Shown: piece by piece, positions 26,371 to 35,380 of the stretch
Numbering within the stretch: position 1 is the stretch's first letter
How the letters are laid out: every line of letters starts with the position of its first letter
Assembly (NCBI GenBank): GCA_002279355.1
Contig: NCBV01000010.1
Coordinates: 1-64,000 of the forward strand
Reading direction: 5' to 3'
DNA: 64,000 bases
Source of the DNA: Acidiphilium sp. 37-60-79
GTDB lineage: Bacteria > Pseudomonadota > Alphaproteobacteria > Acetobacterales > Acetobacteraceae
Notes under the pieces: generated by a model
Database searches by the model: none
Seen by the model: the letters and a program-made list of their open reading frames with translations, nothing else
What the model was told of the DNA's origin: nothing
Made by a program: the position numbers and the translations under genes

Positions 26371-28225
26371 ATTGCAAATGCGCCAAGTATGGGATGGCAC
26401 GACGCTGCTGATCCGTGCTGAGCGGTCTGGCGAGGCGGTGGAGCCGGTGTTTAATTTCGGCTTGCTGATCCGCATGGTGATGCTCGAGAAAAAGATCCTC
26501 CGTGATGTGGCGATCAGTTCGATCACCCTGACCATTTTGCAGGTGTTGCCGATCCTGATGATCATGGTGGTGCTGAACACCGTGATTGTGTTCCATAGTA
26601 TCAATACCTTGATCCTGATCACGCTGGTTTTTGTGGTGGCGATCACGTTTGAGGCGATGTTGACGTGGGGCCGACGATTAATGTTGGTGATCTTGTCAAC
26701 GCGCATTGATGCGCGGCTGAATTTGATGATTTTTGAACGCTTAATGACGCTGCCGCTGACGTTTTTCGAGCGTAATCGGGCCGGTGAGACCGCGTATAAA
26801 ATCCAGCAAATTTACCGGGTGCGCGATTTCATCACCGGGCGGCTGCTTTCCACCTTCATCGATATTTTCATGATCGCGCTGATTTTGCCGATCCTGTTTT
26901 ATCTGAATGCGTTCATGGCATGGACGGTGTTGATCGCGGCGGCGATCATCGCCTTGATCATCACAGCGTTTTTGCCGGCGATGTTCCGGTTGACCAGCAA
27001 GATCATCGAGGCGGAGTCGAACAAGGGCGCGGTGATGGTGGAAAGCGTCTATGGGATTCGCACGGTAAAATCCCTGGCGCTGGAGCGGGTGCGCGGCGAA
27101 TTATGGGATGCGCGGGTGGCAGAAACCAGCCGGTTGAACATGCAAATGGGCCTATTATCAAACTGGCCGGTGGTGCTGTCCTTGCCGTTCGAACGCTATG
27201 CCCAGGGCGGTGTGTTGCTGTTGGGCGGGTATATTGCGCTCACCTCGCATAATCCGTTGGCGATTGGCGGGCTGGTCGGGTTCATGCTGCTGGGCGGGCG
27301 CGTCGCGGGGCCGTTGGTGTCGTTCGCGCGGCTGATCCAGGATGCGCAGGAAGCACGCGCGGCTTTTGCGATTGTGGGTGCGGTGCTCAACCGGCCGACC
27401 GAGCGGCGGGCCTTGATGACCGGGCTGCGGCCGCGTTTTGCCGGGGCGATCGAGTTTGATTCGGTAACGTTCCAATATGAAGGCACCAAATCGCCCGCGC
27501 TGAACAAGGTGAGTTTCAAAGTGCCGGAAGGCACCATGCTGGGCGTGGTCGGGCGGTCGGGGTCGGGCAAATCGACGGTGGCGCGGTTGCTGCAAGGCAT
27601 CAACACTGAATATACCGGCGCCATTAAGGTGGATGGCACTGAGCTGCGCGAGATCAATTTACGGCATTTACGCAAGAGTTTTGGCGTGGTGCTGCAGGAT
27701 AATTTCTTGTTTCGGGGCTCGGTGCGCGACAATATCATCGCCGGTCGCCCCGGGCTTGGCTTTGAAGACGCGATCCAGGCCGCGCGCTTGGCGGGTGCCG
27801 AAGAGTTTATCGAGCGGCTGCCGCATGGTTATGAAACCTTCATCGAGGAAAACTCGCCCAATCTCTCGGGTGGGCAAAAGCAGCGTCTGGCGATTGCGCG
27901 TGCGCTGATTGCCGATCCGCGCATTTTGCTGCTCGATGAAGCGACCAGCGCGCTTGATCCGGAAAGCGAGGCGCTGATTAATGCCAATTTGCTGCGCATT
28001 GCGCGCAATCGCACGATGGTGATTATCTCGCATCGTCTGGCGTCATTGATCGATTGCGATCAGATTTTGGTGATGGATTCGGGTGAGGTGGTCGATCTCG
28101 GCAAGCATGACGAGCTGGTTGAGCGTTGTGCGATCTACCGCCATCTCTGGCTCCAACAAAACCGCCACATGAACCCGGAAGGAGGGCGCCATGGACCAAC
28201 TCCGGCACTGGCTCAGGGCGATTAA
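26357..28225 (+). CDS. Type I secretion system ABC transporter (HlyB/PrtD-like), starting within the C39-like domain
   Basis: The first 25 residues (MPVDELQMRQVWDGTTLLIRA) are the last strand of a C39-like domain whose remainder lies in the preceding overlapping ORF. Then come six membrane helices of an ABC exporter (from FGLLIRMVMLEKKILRDV) and an ATPase domain with Walker A GRSGSGKST, signature LSGGQKQR, Walker B ILLLDEATSALD and switch His in ISHRL. All are intact, so transport is probably functional. Followed by an HlyD adaptor (35-base overlap) with a repeat protein further down, it should export that protein. No TolC-type outer membrane gene is in the window. Confidence 0.92.
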   Translation: MPVDELQMRQVWDGTTLLIRAERSGEAVEPVFNFGLLIRMVMLEKKILRDVAISSITLTILQVLPILMIMVVLNTVIVFHSINTLILITLVFVVAITFEAMLTWGRRLMLVILSTRIDARLNLMIFERLMTLPLTFFERNRAGETAYKIQQIYRVRDFITGRLLSTFIDIFMIALILPILFYLNAFMAWTVLIAAAIIALIITAFLPAMFRLTSKIIEAESNKGAVMVESVYGIRTVKSLALERVRGELWDARVAETSRLNMQMGLLSNWPVVLSLPFERYAQGGVLLLGGYIALTSHNPLAIGGLVGFMLLGGRVAGPLVSFARLIQDAQEARAAFAIVGAVLNRPTERRALMTGLRPRFAGAIEFDSVTFQYEGTKSPALNKVSFKVPEGTMLGVVGRSGSGKSTVARLLQGINTEYTGAIKVDGTELREINLRHLRKSFGVVLQDNFLFRGSVRDNIIAGRPGLGFEDAIQAARLAGAEEFIERLPHGYETFIEENSPNLSGGQKQRLAIARALIADPRILLLDEATSALDPESEALINANLLRIARNRTMVIISHRLASLIDCDQILVMDSGEVVDLGKHDELVERCAIYRHLWLQQNRHMNPEGGRHGPTPALAQGD

Positions 28226-29696
28226 TGATCGCTTCGGCCGCAAACCGACCGATGAGGACAGAGGTGATCGATCAACGTTAGCCAAGCCCGCAGTGGGCGA
28301 TGGCATTGGCGGGGGCGGCACCGCGACGGCTTTGGCCACGGGTGCTCAAATGGGCGAAATTCCGGGGGCGCTGCTGGAATTCCAATCGCCCACCGCAGCG
28401 GTGATTGCAACACCGATTCCAGCCAGCTCGCGCTATACCGGGCTGGTCGTGACGGTTATGGTGTTTTTGCTGCTGTTCATCGCGTCGGTGGTGAAGGTCA
28501 GCAAAGTCGTCACCGCGCCCGGACGGCTGGTGTCGACCGCGCCGACCGTGATGCTGCAACCGTTCAACACGTCGATTGTGCAAGCTGTTTATGTGCATGA
28601 GGGCGAGATTGTGCGCAAAGGGCAGTTGCTGGCCAAGCTGAACCCGACCTATGCGCGTGCTGATTTGACCGCGTTGCGCAGCCAAGTGGTGGCATTATCG
28701 GCCGAGCAGGCGCGGCTTGAGGCCGAGGCGAATGGCACCGATTACGCGCCGAAGCATCCCTCGCCACCGGCGGCGTTGCAGGCGGCGATTTTTGCCAGTC
28801 GACAGGCCGAGCGAACCTACACCATCGAAAATTACAATCAAAAAATCGCCGAATTGCGGATGATTGTCGCGAAAAACGAAGGCGAGGCAGGCTATTATAA
28901 AAAGCGCGTGAATGTGGCGCAGGCGGTGGAGAATATGCGCACTCAGTTGCAGAAATTGCAGGTGGGCAGCAAGCTCAATTCGCTGATCGCGCTGAATGAT
29001 CGGTTATCGGTCTCGAGTTCCCTGGCTGGCTCAATCGCGACGGCGGGGGCGGGTGAGCGCGATTTGGCCGCCCAGATTGCCGAGCGTGACGCCTATAAAA
29101 AGAAATGGATTGCGCAAGTCTCCGAACAGCTCGCGCAAACGACGGCTAAATTGGTCACGGCACAGCAAGATTTGTCCAAGGCGCAGTTGCAGGATCAGCT
29201 GGTGGTGCTGCGCGCGCCGCGTGATGCGGTGGTGCTCACGGTGGCGCATGTCTCGGTCGGGTCGGTGCTGGAAACCGGGCAGAAATTCATCTCGCTGGTG
29301 CCGATTGACGCCCCATTGACGGTCGAGGCGGATGTGAGCGGGTCAGAATCCGGCTATCTCCATGTCGGTGATCCGGTGACGGTGAAATTCGATACGCTGG
29401 ATTCGCTCCGCTACGGGTCGGCGAAAGGTGTCTTGACCTCGGTGAGTGCCGATAGTTTCAGCCCGGAAACGCCACCGTCCGAGGGTGGGTCGTCGCTGCC
29501 GAGCCGTCCTCACAGCCTGTTTTATCGGACCCGGATTTCGCTGGGCGAATTGCTGCTGCATAATACGCCGCCGGGCTTCCGCCTGGTGCCCGGCATGCCG
29601 TTGCAGGCGGATATTAAAGTGGGTCGACGGTCGGTGATTTCGTATTTCGTCACCAAAATCATGCCGGTGGCGACCGATAGTTTGCATGAGCCGTGA
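28191..29696 (+). CDS. HlyD-family periplasmic adaptor of the type I secretion system
   Basis: This 501-residue membrane fusion protein connects the inner-membrane ABC exporter to the outer-membrane channel. A cytoplasmic N-terminus of about 85 residues precedes one membrane helix (YTGLVVTVMVFLLLFIASVVKVSKV). Then come the beta-barrel/lipoyl half-motif (APGRLVSTAPTVMLQPFNTSIVQAVYVHEGEIVRKGQLLAKLNPTYA, residues about 108-155), a long coiled coil (about 160-340) and the second lipoyl half (LVVLRAPRDAVVLTVAHVSVGSVLETGQ). It overlaps the transporter gene by 35 bases, so the two are co-expressed. Confidence 0.94.
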   Translation: MDQLRHWLRAINDRFGRKPTDEDRGDRSTLAKPAVGDGIGGGGTATALATGAQMGEIPGALLEFQSPTAAVIATPIPASSRYTGLVVTVMVFLLLFIASVVKVSKVVTAPGRLVSTAPTVMLQPFNTSIVQAVYVHEGEIVRKGQLLAKLNPTYARADLTALRSQVVALSAEQARLEAEANGTDYAPKHPSPPAALQAAIFASRQAERTYTIENYNQKIAELRMIVAKNEGEAGYYKKRVNVAQAVENMRTQLQKLQVGSKLNSLIALNDRLSVSSSLAGSIATAGAGERDLAAQIAERDAYKKKWIAQVSEQLAQTTAKLVTAQQDLSKAQLQDQLVVLRAPRDAVVLTVAHVSVGSVLETGQKFISLVPIDAPLTVEADVSGSESGYLHVGDPVTVKFDTLDSLRYGSAKGVLTSVSADSFSPETPPSEGGSSLPSRPHSLFYRTRISLGELLLHNTPPGFRLVPGMPLQADIKVGRRSVISYFVTKIMPVATDSLHEP

Positions 29697-29733
29697 GCAT
29701 TAGATGTAAACGCTCAAGGCGGATTGGGTTGCG

Positions 29734-31536
29734 ATGGCGCTGACACTCCGTGACCGGCTGATGGCGCGCACGCCCGAGCGTGCGCTCATCCGTGGGATCG
29801 AGGCGGCGGCGGTGCGTGACTGGAAGCGGGCCACCGCGTTATATGCCATAGCCGCTGAGGCCGGGCTGGCCGAAGCCCAGTTTCGAATTGGTGATTGTTA
29901 TGTGGCGGGCACCGGCCAAGTGCGGAATTTGCAGGAGGCGGCGCGCTGGTTTTTGCGCGCGTCCAATGCCGGTCATGTCGAAAGCCAATGCCGACTGGCG
30001 AGCCTCTATCTGCACGGCATTGACGGGGAACGTTTGCAGGCCAGCGCGTCGCTATTCGCCAAACCATCAGCTAACCAAGCCGAGGTCCGGGCTGATTTTG
30101 ATCTGGCCTTGCACTGGGCGCGCAAGGCTGCGGATGCTGGATCGGCCGATGCGCAGGCGATTGCCGGGTATATCCTCGCGAACGGGCCGGAGCATCTTCG
30201 CGATACTGACGGGGCGCTGCGCTACTATCAGCACTCTGCCGAGCAAGGTTGGCCGCAAGGGCATTTGGGTCTTGGCACGATGTTGATGCGCGGTGCGGAT
30301 ACGGCCGAGAAAACCTTCGCAGCGAAGGCGCAAATTGAACTGGCGGCCAAAGCCGAGTTGCCGACGGCGCATTATTTGCTGGGCGTCATTCACGAGCAGG
30401 CGGTTGGCACCTTGCCCGATCCAGCGCAGGCATTGGTGCATTATCGCAAGGCGGCGATACAAGGCATTCGCAATGGGCAGGCGAAGCTGGGCGCGATGCT
30501 GATCGCCGGGCAGGGTTGTGCGCCGGACCCGATTGAGGGCGAATCCTGGCTGCGGCGTGCGGCCTTGGCGGGTGATCCGGAAGCAGCAGCTTTGGTGGGC
30601 GATTTATACGCGCGTGGTGGCGCTTTGCCGCCCAACTATGCCGAGGCGGCCATTTGGTTTCGCGCGGCGGCGGACGCGGGGCATCGCAGTGCCGCGCGTG
30701 CGCTCGGCATGCTGTATTTGACCGGGGCAGGAGTCGCGCGCGACCCGGACGAGGCGGCACGCTGGCTGGCCCGCGCCGCCGAGCAGGGCGATACCCAGGC
30801 TCAGGCCGATTTGGGCAATTTGTTAATCAGCGGCGAGGCGCGCACCGTGGCGCTCGATGGGCTGCCGATCCATCAATGGTTCGAGCGTGCGGCGGAGTCG
30901 GGCGATTTGATCGGCGCGTTCAATTTCGGCGTGTGCCTTGCTGAAGGTATTGGGATGAAGCGCGATGATGCGCGCGCCGCGATTTGGCTAAAGCGGGCGG
31001 CGGAAAAAATCGTCAACGCGCAATATTGGTATGGGCGCATGCTGCTCGATGGGCGCGGCATGCCAGCCGATCCGGTGGCGGCGGCGCACTGGATTGGCTT
31101 GGCCGCCGATGCCGGGATGGTCGAGGCGGTGGTGACGCTCGCTGATATGAAATTATACGGGCGTGGCGGCCGCCGCGATCACGAAGGGGCGGCTTCATTG
31201 TTCCTGCGCGCGGCGCAAACGGGGCATGCCGGGGCAATGTTTGCGCTCGGCGCGCTCCATGGCGGCGGGCATGACGTGCCGACGGATCGGGTTGTGGCGT
31301 TTGGCTGGTTCCAGCGGGCGGCCGAGGCGAATCATCCGATCGCGCAAATGATGCTCGGGCGCTATTTGGCGCGCGGCTTGGCCGGGCCGGTGGATGTGGC
31401 GGCGGCGCGGCAATGGTTTCAGCGGGCGGTCGCGCAGGGCATTGCCGACGCCAAGGCCGACCTCGCTGAATTAGACGCCGCCGCTGCCTTCGACCCATCA
31501 ATGGATTCCGCGCCGCATCGCGCTGCTGGCGATTGA
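29734..31536 (+). CDS. Sel1-repeat (tetratricopeptide-like) protein
   Basis: The 600 residues are almost entirely Sel1-like repeats of about 36 residues, seen as recurring A-x-x-W-x-x-x-A-A-x-x-G and A-x-x-x-L-G-x-x-Y-x-x-G patterns (for example AIWFRAAADAGHRSAARALGMLY, ARWLARAAEQGDTQAQADLG). They form an alpha-solenoid that binds proteins. No signal peptide is evident, so it is probably cytoplasmic. It follows hlyD by 37 bases and its TGA overlaps the TTG of the next glycosyltransferase gene, which places it functionally within the secretion/glycosylation locus, perhaps as a scaffold. The specific partner is unknown. Confidence 0.9.
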   Translation: MALTLRDRLMARTPERALIRGIEAAAVRDWKRATALYAIAAEAGLAEAQFRIGDCYVAGTGQVRNLQEAARWFLRASNAGHVESQCRLASLYLHGIDGERLQASASLFAKPSANQAEVRADFDLALHWARKAADAGSADAQAIAGYILANGPEHLRDTDGALRYYQHSAEQGWPQGHLGLGTMLMRGADTAEKTFAAKAQIELAAKAELPTAHYLLGVIHEQAVGTLPDPAQALVHYRKAAIQGIRNGQAKLGAMLIAGQGCAPDPIEGESWLRRAALAGDPEAAALVGDLYARGGALPPNYAEAAIWFRAAADAGHRSAARALGMLYLTGAGVARDPDEAARWLARAAEQGDTQAQADLGNLLISGEARTVALDGLPIHQWFERAAESGDLIGAFNFGVCLAEGIGMKRDDARAAIWLKRAAEKIVNAQYWYGRMLLDGRGMPADPVAAAHWIGLAADAGMVEAVVTLADMKLYGRGGRRDHEGAASLFLRAAQTGHAGAMFALGALHGGGHDVPTDRVVAFGWFQRAAEANHPIAQMMLGRYLARGLAGPVDVAAARQWFQRAVAQGIADAKADLAELDAAAAFDPSMDSAPHRAAGD

Positions 31537-34418
31537 GCGCGGTGACCGAGCTGGATGCGGTGCAGGCGCGTCGCGCGGCGGATGCCGCCGATGCCTGGAC
31601 GCGCGGACGCTCAGCGCCGGATCCCCAAGACGCCTTGTTTTGGTTGGAGCGCACGGCGCGTCTGGCGCCCGATGATCCGCGCCCGGCGCTGGAAGCCGCT
31701 TTGGTGGCGGCTTCGATGGGTGCCACCGATGCGGCAACCCAGCTTGAACACATTGCCCGACATTATGAGTCCGCGACGGCATGGCGGGCGCTAGCCCGGC
31801 TGCGTTGGCTCGCGGGCGATGCCGCAGGGGCCGCTGAGGCACTCCGATGTTTCTGCGCCCGCCATGTCGCGCCGGAGGATTTCGCACCGCTCGCCGATGC
31901 GATTGCGGCGCAAGCGGGGGCTGCGGGCTGGTGTGGCCTACGCGCAGACGGGCGGCTGGTGGTGGGGGCGGTGCGCGTAAAACCGGTTTTGCGCTTGGAT
32001 GGTCACGGTGTCGCCCGTTTCGATGCGCGGGCCGCGCAACAGGGCCGGCGATTGACGGTGCACATCGAGGGGGCGGATTTGCTTGGCTCGCCGATGGATC
32101 TCGCCGCGTTGCGCCGGGTTGAAGGGTTGGTAACGGCCGAAGGCGGTGATCTGGTCGGCTGGGCGTTTCGCCGCGCCGCAGCCGAGCAACGCCCGACATT
32201 GGTGCTGCGCGACGCCAAGGGCGCGGAATGCCGGGTGCGCCTCGGTGCGGCCCTGCCACCCGTGCAAGCCGCGCCGTTTCATCCGCGCTTTGGTTTTCGC
32301 GTGCGTGCGGCAAGCTTGGCGAATTTAACCGCGCCTTTCACGGTCACCTCATTGGCCGGCGAGGCGCTGTACGGAACGCCGATCGACCCTGCGCTGCTGG
32401 GCCGCCTGCGGCCGATGGCCGTGCGAGCCCGGCGCAGCGCCCCGGAAACCGCACCGGCGCGCGCCGGTTTGTTGGTGTTGATGCCGGTCTATCGCGATGC
32501 GGCGCGCACCGCAGCGGCGTTGGAGTCGCTGGCGCGATCCACCCCTGATCTTCAGGTGCTGGTGGTCGATGATGCCAGCCCCGAGCCAGCCTTGCGGGAT
32601 TTATTGAACCAGCGGGCACGTTCGGGCGCGATTATGGTGCACCGGCTGCGGGTCAATCGTGGCTTTCCCGGCGCGGTCAATCGGGGCCTAGCGGTGGCGG
32701 CGGATAAATTCCCCGGCAGCGACATCGTGCTGTTAAATGCCGACACGCTGGTGCCTGATTTTGCCTTGGCGCGACTGCATGCGGCGCTCTACCAAGCGCC
32801 GGATATTGGCAGTGTGACGCCGCTCTCAAACGAAGCGACCATTGTCAGTTACCCAAACCCGCGCGGCGGCAATCGCGCGCCGGATCTGGCTGCGACCAAT
32901 GCGCTGAACGCATTGGCGTGGCGGGTGAATGGTGCGGCGCTGACGCCGGTGCCAACGGCGGTCGGATTTTGCATGGCGATCCGCCATGATTGCCTCGCCG
33001 CGACGGGCGGCTTGCGGGCGGATGTGTTCGCGCAGGGTTATGGCGAGGAGAACGATTGGTGCGCACGGGCGCGCGCGCTCGGCTATCGGCATATGGCGGC
33101 GAGTGGGGTGTTCGTGGCGCATTGCGGCGGCGCTTCATTTGGCGCGGCGGGGCGGGCTTTGCTTGAGCGAAATTTGACGCTGCTCGATCGGCTGCACCCA
33201 GATTATGCGGCCGAGGTCGCGGCGTTCCAGGCGGCGGACACGCTGGCGCCTGCCCGCCGGCGGCTTGATCGGGCGCGCTTTCTCGGCGTGCCTGCGGCCA
33301 AACCGGCCGTAGCGCTGATTACCCATGATCATGGTGGCGGTATTGCCCGCGTGGTGGCGGCGCGGATGGCGGCGCTGCGCGAGGACGGGTACCGGCCCGT
33401 TCTGCTCCAACCCGATTTCACCGATCCGCAGGCCCGCGCATCCGGCATTGGTGCCGTGCGGCTCGGTGATCAAATGATTGCTGATTTCCCGAATTTGCGG
33501 TTTAACCTGCCCCAGGAATGGCGGGGCCTACTCGCGCTGCTGCGGGCTGCTCGGGTGCAGCGCGTCGAGTTCCATCATGATCTCGGCCATCATCCGCTGC
33601 TGCATGAGCTGGCAGCAGCGCTCGCGGTGCCGGTGCGATTTTTTATTCATGATTACGGTGTATTTTGTAAGCGGTTTCATCTGATCGGGCCGGGGCGGCG
33701 CTATTGCGGCGAGCCGGACGCGGCGGGCTGCGTGCGCTGCCTCGCCAGTGAGGGGAGCGAATCCACCGATCCAATCGCACCGGCGGCGCTGCGGGCGCGC
33801 TCGGCGTTGCATTTGCAAGCAGCTGAGCAGGTGATTGTGCCATCGGCTGATGTCGCGCGGCGATTGCGGCGGCATTTTCCCAAGGTCCGAACCGCGCTGC
33901 AGCCATGGGAGGATGACCGAACGGCGGTGCGCTTGCATCCGCCGCGCACGGGGCATCGGCGCATTGCCGTGCTGGGTGGGATTGGCCCGGCCAAGGGATT
34001 TGATGTGCTGCGTGATTGCGCGCTGGACGCCGCCGCGCGCAATCTGGCGCTCGATTTCGTGCTGGTTGGCGCAAGCGAGCGTGACAGCCTGTTGTTGGAA
34101 ACCGGGCGCGTGCGCATCACCGGCCCGTATCCTGAGGGCAGCGGTGCGGCCTTGGCTGCGCAAATGGCGGCGGATTTAGCCTTCATCCCCTCGATTTGGC
34201 CGGAAACATGGTGCTTCGTGCTGAGCGAGGCGTGGCGTGCCGGCCTGCATGCGGTGGTATTTGATTTGGGCGCGCCCGCAGATCGGGTGCGCACCAGCCA
34301 GCGCGGCATGGTGTTGCCGCTGGGCCTGTCGGCGGGGCGAATCAACGATGCTCTGCTTGCGTGGCGGCCGGATTTGGGCAATCTCTCGCCGATCCGTTTG
34401 GTGCCCTTGCCGGGCTGA
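31533..34418 (+). CDS. Large bifunctional glycosyltransferase (GT2 domain plus GT4-like domain)
   Basis: The 961 residues appear to have three parts. Residues 1-300 are helical and TPR-like, then beta-rich, with no recognised activity. From about 308 a GT2 domain has LLVLMPVYRDAARTAAALESL, VLVVDDASPEP, NADTLVPDF and YGEENDWCARARALGYR. From about 590 a GT-B (GT4-like) domain has ALITHDHGGGIARVV, FFIHDYGVFCKRFH with a Cys-rich insert, IAVLGGIGPAKGFDVL and PSIWPETWCFVLSEAW. The TTG start overlaps the Sel1 gene stop. It probably builds a glycan on the secreted repeat protein or a surface polysaccharide; acceptor unknown. Confidence 0.85.
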   Translation: MSAVTELDAVQARRAADAADAWTRGRSAPDPQDALFWLERTARLAPDDPRPALEAALVAASMGATDAATQLEHIARHYESATAWRALARLRWLAGDAAGAAEALRCFCARHVAPEDFAPLADAIAAQAGAAGWCGLRADGRLVVGAVRVKPVLRLDGHGVARFDARAAQQGRRLTVHIEGADLLGSPMDLAALRRVEGLVTAEGGDLVGWAFRRAAAEQRPTLVLRDAKGAECRVRLGAALPPVQAAPFHPRFGFRVRAASLANLTAPFTVTSLAGEALYGTPIDPALLGRLRPMAVRARRSAPETAPARAGLLVLMPVYRDAARTAAALESLARSTPDLQVLVVDDASPEPALRDLLNQRARSGAIMVHRLRVNRGFPGAVNRGLAVAADKFPGSDIVLLNADTLVPDFALARLHAALYQAPDIGSVTPLSNEATIVSYPNPRGGNRAPDLAATNALNALAWRVNGAALTPVPTAVGFCMAIRHDCLAATGGLRADVFAQGYGEENDWCARARALGYRHMAASGVFVAHCGGASFGAAGRALLERNLTLLDRLHPDYAAEVAAFQAADTLAPARRRLDRARFLGVPAAKPAVALITHDHGGGIARVVAARMAALREDGYRPVLLQPDFTDPQARASGIGAVRLGDQMIADFPNLRFNLPQEWRGLLALLRAARVQRVEFHHDLGHHPLLHELAAALAVPVRFFIHDYGVFCKRFHLIGPGRRYCGEPDAAGCVRCLASEGSESTDPIAPAALRARSALHLQAAEQVIVPSADVARRLRRHFPKVRTALQPWEDDRTAVRLHPPRTGHRRIAVLGGIGPAKGFDVLRDCALDAAARNLALDFVLVGASERDSLLLETGRVRITGPYPEGSGAALAAQMAADLAFIPSIWPETWCFVLSEAWRAGLHAVVFDLGAPADRVRTSQRGMVLPLGLSAGRINDALLAWRPDLGNLSPIRLVPLPG

Positions 34419-34506
34419 AAATCCTGATGCAAACAGCGTTGCAAAGATTTTGTTAATTATTTGCCTCAATAACCGTCTGACCCTTGCTTGAACGGAGACC
34501 GCCTCG

Positions 34507-35364
34507 ATGTCGAAAGCTGCTATTGCCCATAAAAATCAGGCCGAAGCGCCGGTTGCCGTCGAGGGTCAGCCGCGTCCTGGCGAGGTGCAGGAATTGAAAG
34601 TGTCCGCCCATTTAATGACGCTGGATGCTGGATTATTTTGTATCGTCAATGAAGCTAACCCGGCGGCGGGCATGTCCGGCGGTTTGCCCGGCGTGCGGAT
34701 TACCCCGGCGCCGATGGCTGGGGATGCGCTGGAGGTCATCAGCTTCCGCGCCGATGGTTGGTTGGCGGGTTCGGGGGATGCGGCATTGGTGCGGGTGCAT
34801 CGGGCACCGGCGCAAGTTTTGGTCACCGTGTATCAACGTCCGAACGCCCCGGAAGCAGCACCACGCCTGCAAGTGATGCGGCTGGCTGGCAGCCCGGCGC
34901 CCGTCGCGCCTGCTGTCGCCCCGGTCGCGCCGGAGGTGATGGATGTGCTCGCTCATATTCAAACCCGAGGCGATGTCGGTGCGAAATTCGGCACCTGGCT
35001 CGGTGAGCCCGGCTCGGGCCATTGGATCGAGGGTATCGCGGTGGCGGCGCCTGAAGGGATCGCCGCTGAGGACATCGCTTATCAGGGCGTATTGGGTCGC
35101 GGCTGGCTCTCGCCATGGGTGGAGGCGGGGGCTTATTGCGGGTCGCGCGGGATGGCGCTGCCATTGCTGGGCTTAAGGGTGCGTTTGCAGGGCGAGGCGG
35201 CGGAGCAGTTCGATCTCAAAATCGAGGCCAGCTTCGTCGATGGTTCACGGGTTGGTCCGGTTGGCAGTGATGAAACCTGCGAGGCGGAAAGTCTGGCTTC
35301 GTTGGAGGCGGTGAAAATCACCCTGGAGCCACGCCGCGGTCGGGCTGGGAAAGCACGGCGCTGA
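34507..35364 (+). CDS. Unknown protein with two C-terminal ChW-like repeats
   Basis: These 285 residues are not assigned to a named family. The C-terminal part contains two stretches patterned like clostridial hydrophobic W (ChW) repeats: IAYQGVLGRGWLSPWVEAG followed by the GMALPLLGLRVRL strand, and FDLKIEASFVDGSRVG followed by SLASLEAVKITL. The second has lost the Trp residues. The central 95-160 region is Ala/Pro/Val-rich, like a linker. There is no signal peptide. It is flanked by two glycosyltransferase genes (17 bases before the next), so it may bind the glycan or the secreted protein. Confidence 0.6.
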   Translation: MSKAAIAHKNQAEAPVAVEGQPRPGEVQELKVSAHLMTLDAGLFCIVNEANPAAGMSGGLPGVRITPAPMAGDALEVISFRADGWLAGSGDAALVRVHRAPAQVLVTVYQRPNAPEAAPRLQVMRLAGSPAPVAPAVAPVAPEVMDVLAHIQTRGDVGAKFGTWLGEPGSGHWIEGIAVAAPEGIAAEDIAYQGVLGRGWLSPWVEAGAYCGSRGMALPLLGLRVRLQGEAAEQFDLKIEASFVDGSRVGPVGSDETCEAESLASLEAVKITLEPRRGRAGKARR

Positions 35365-35380
35365 GCGGTCGGGCGTAGCC

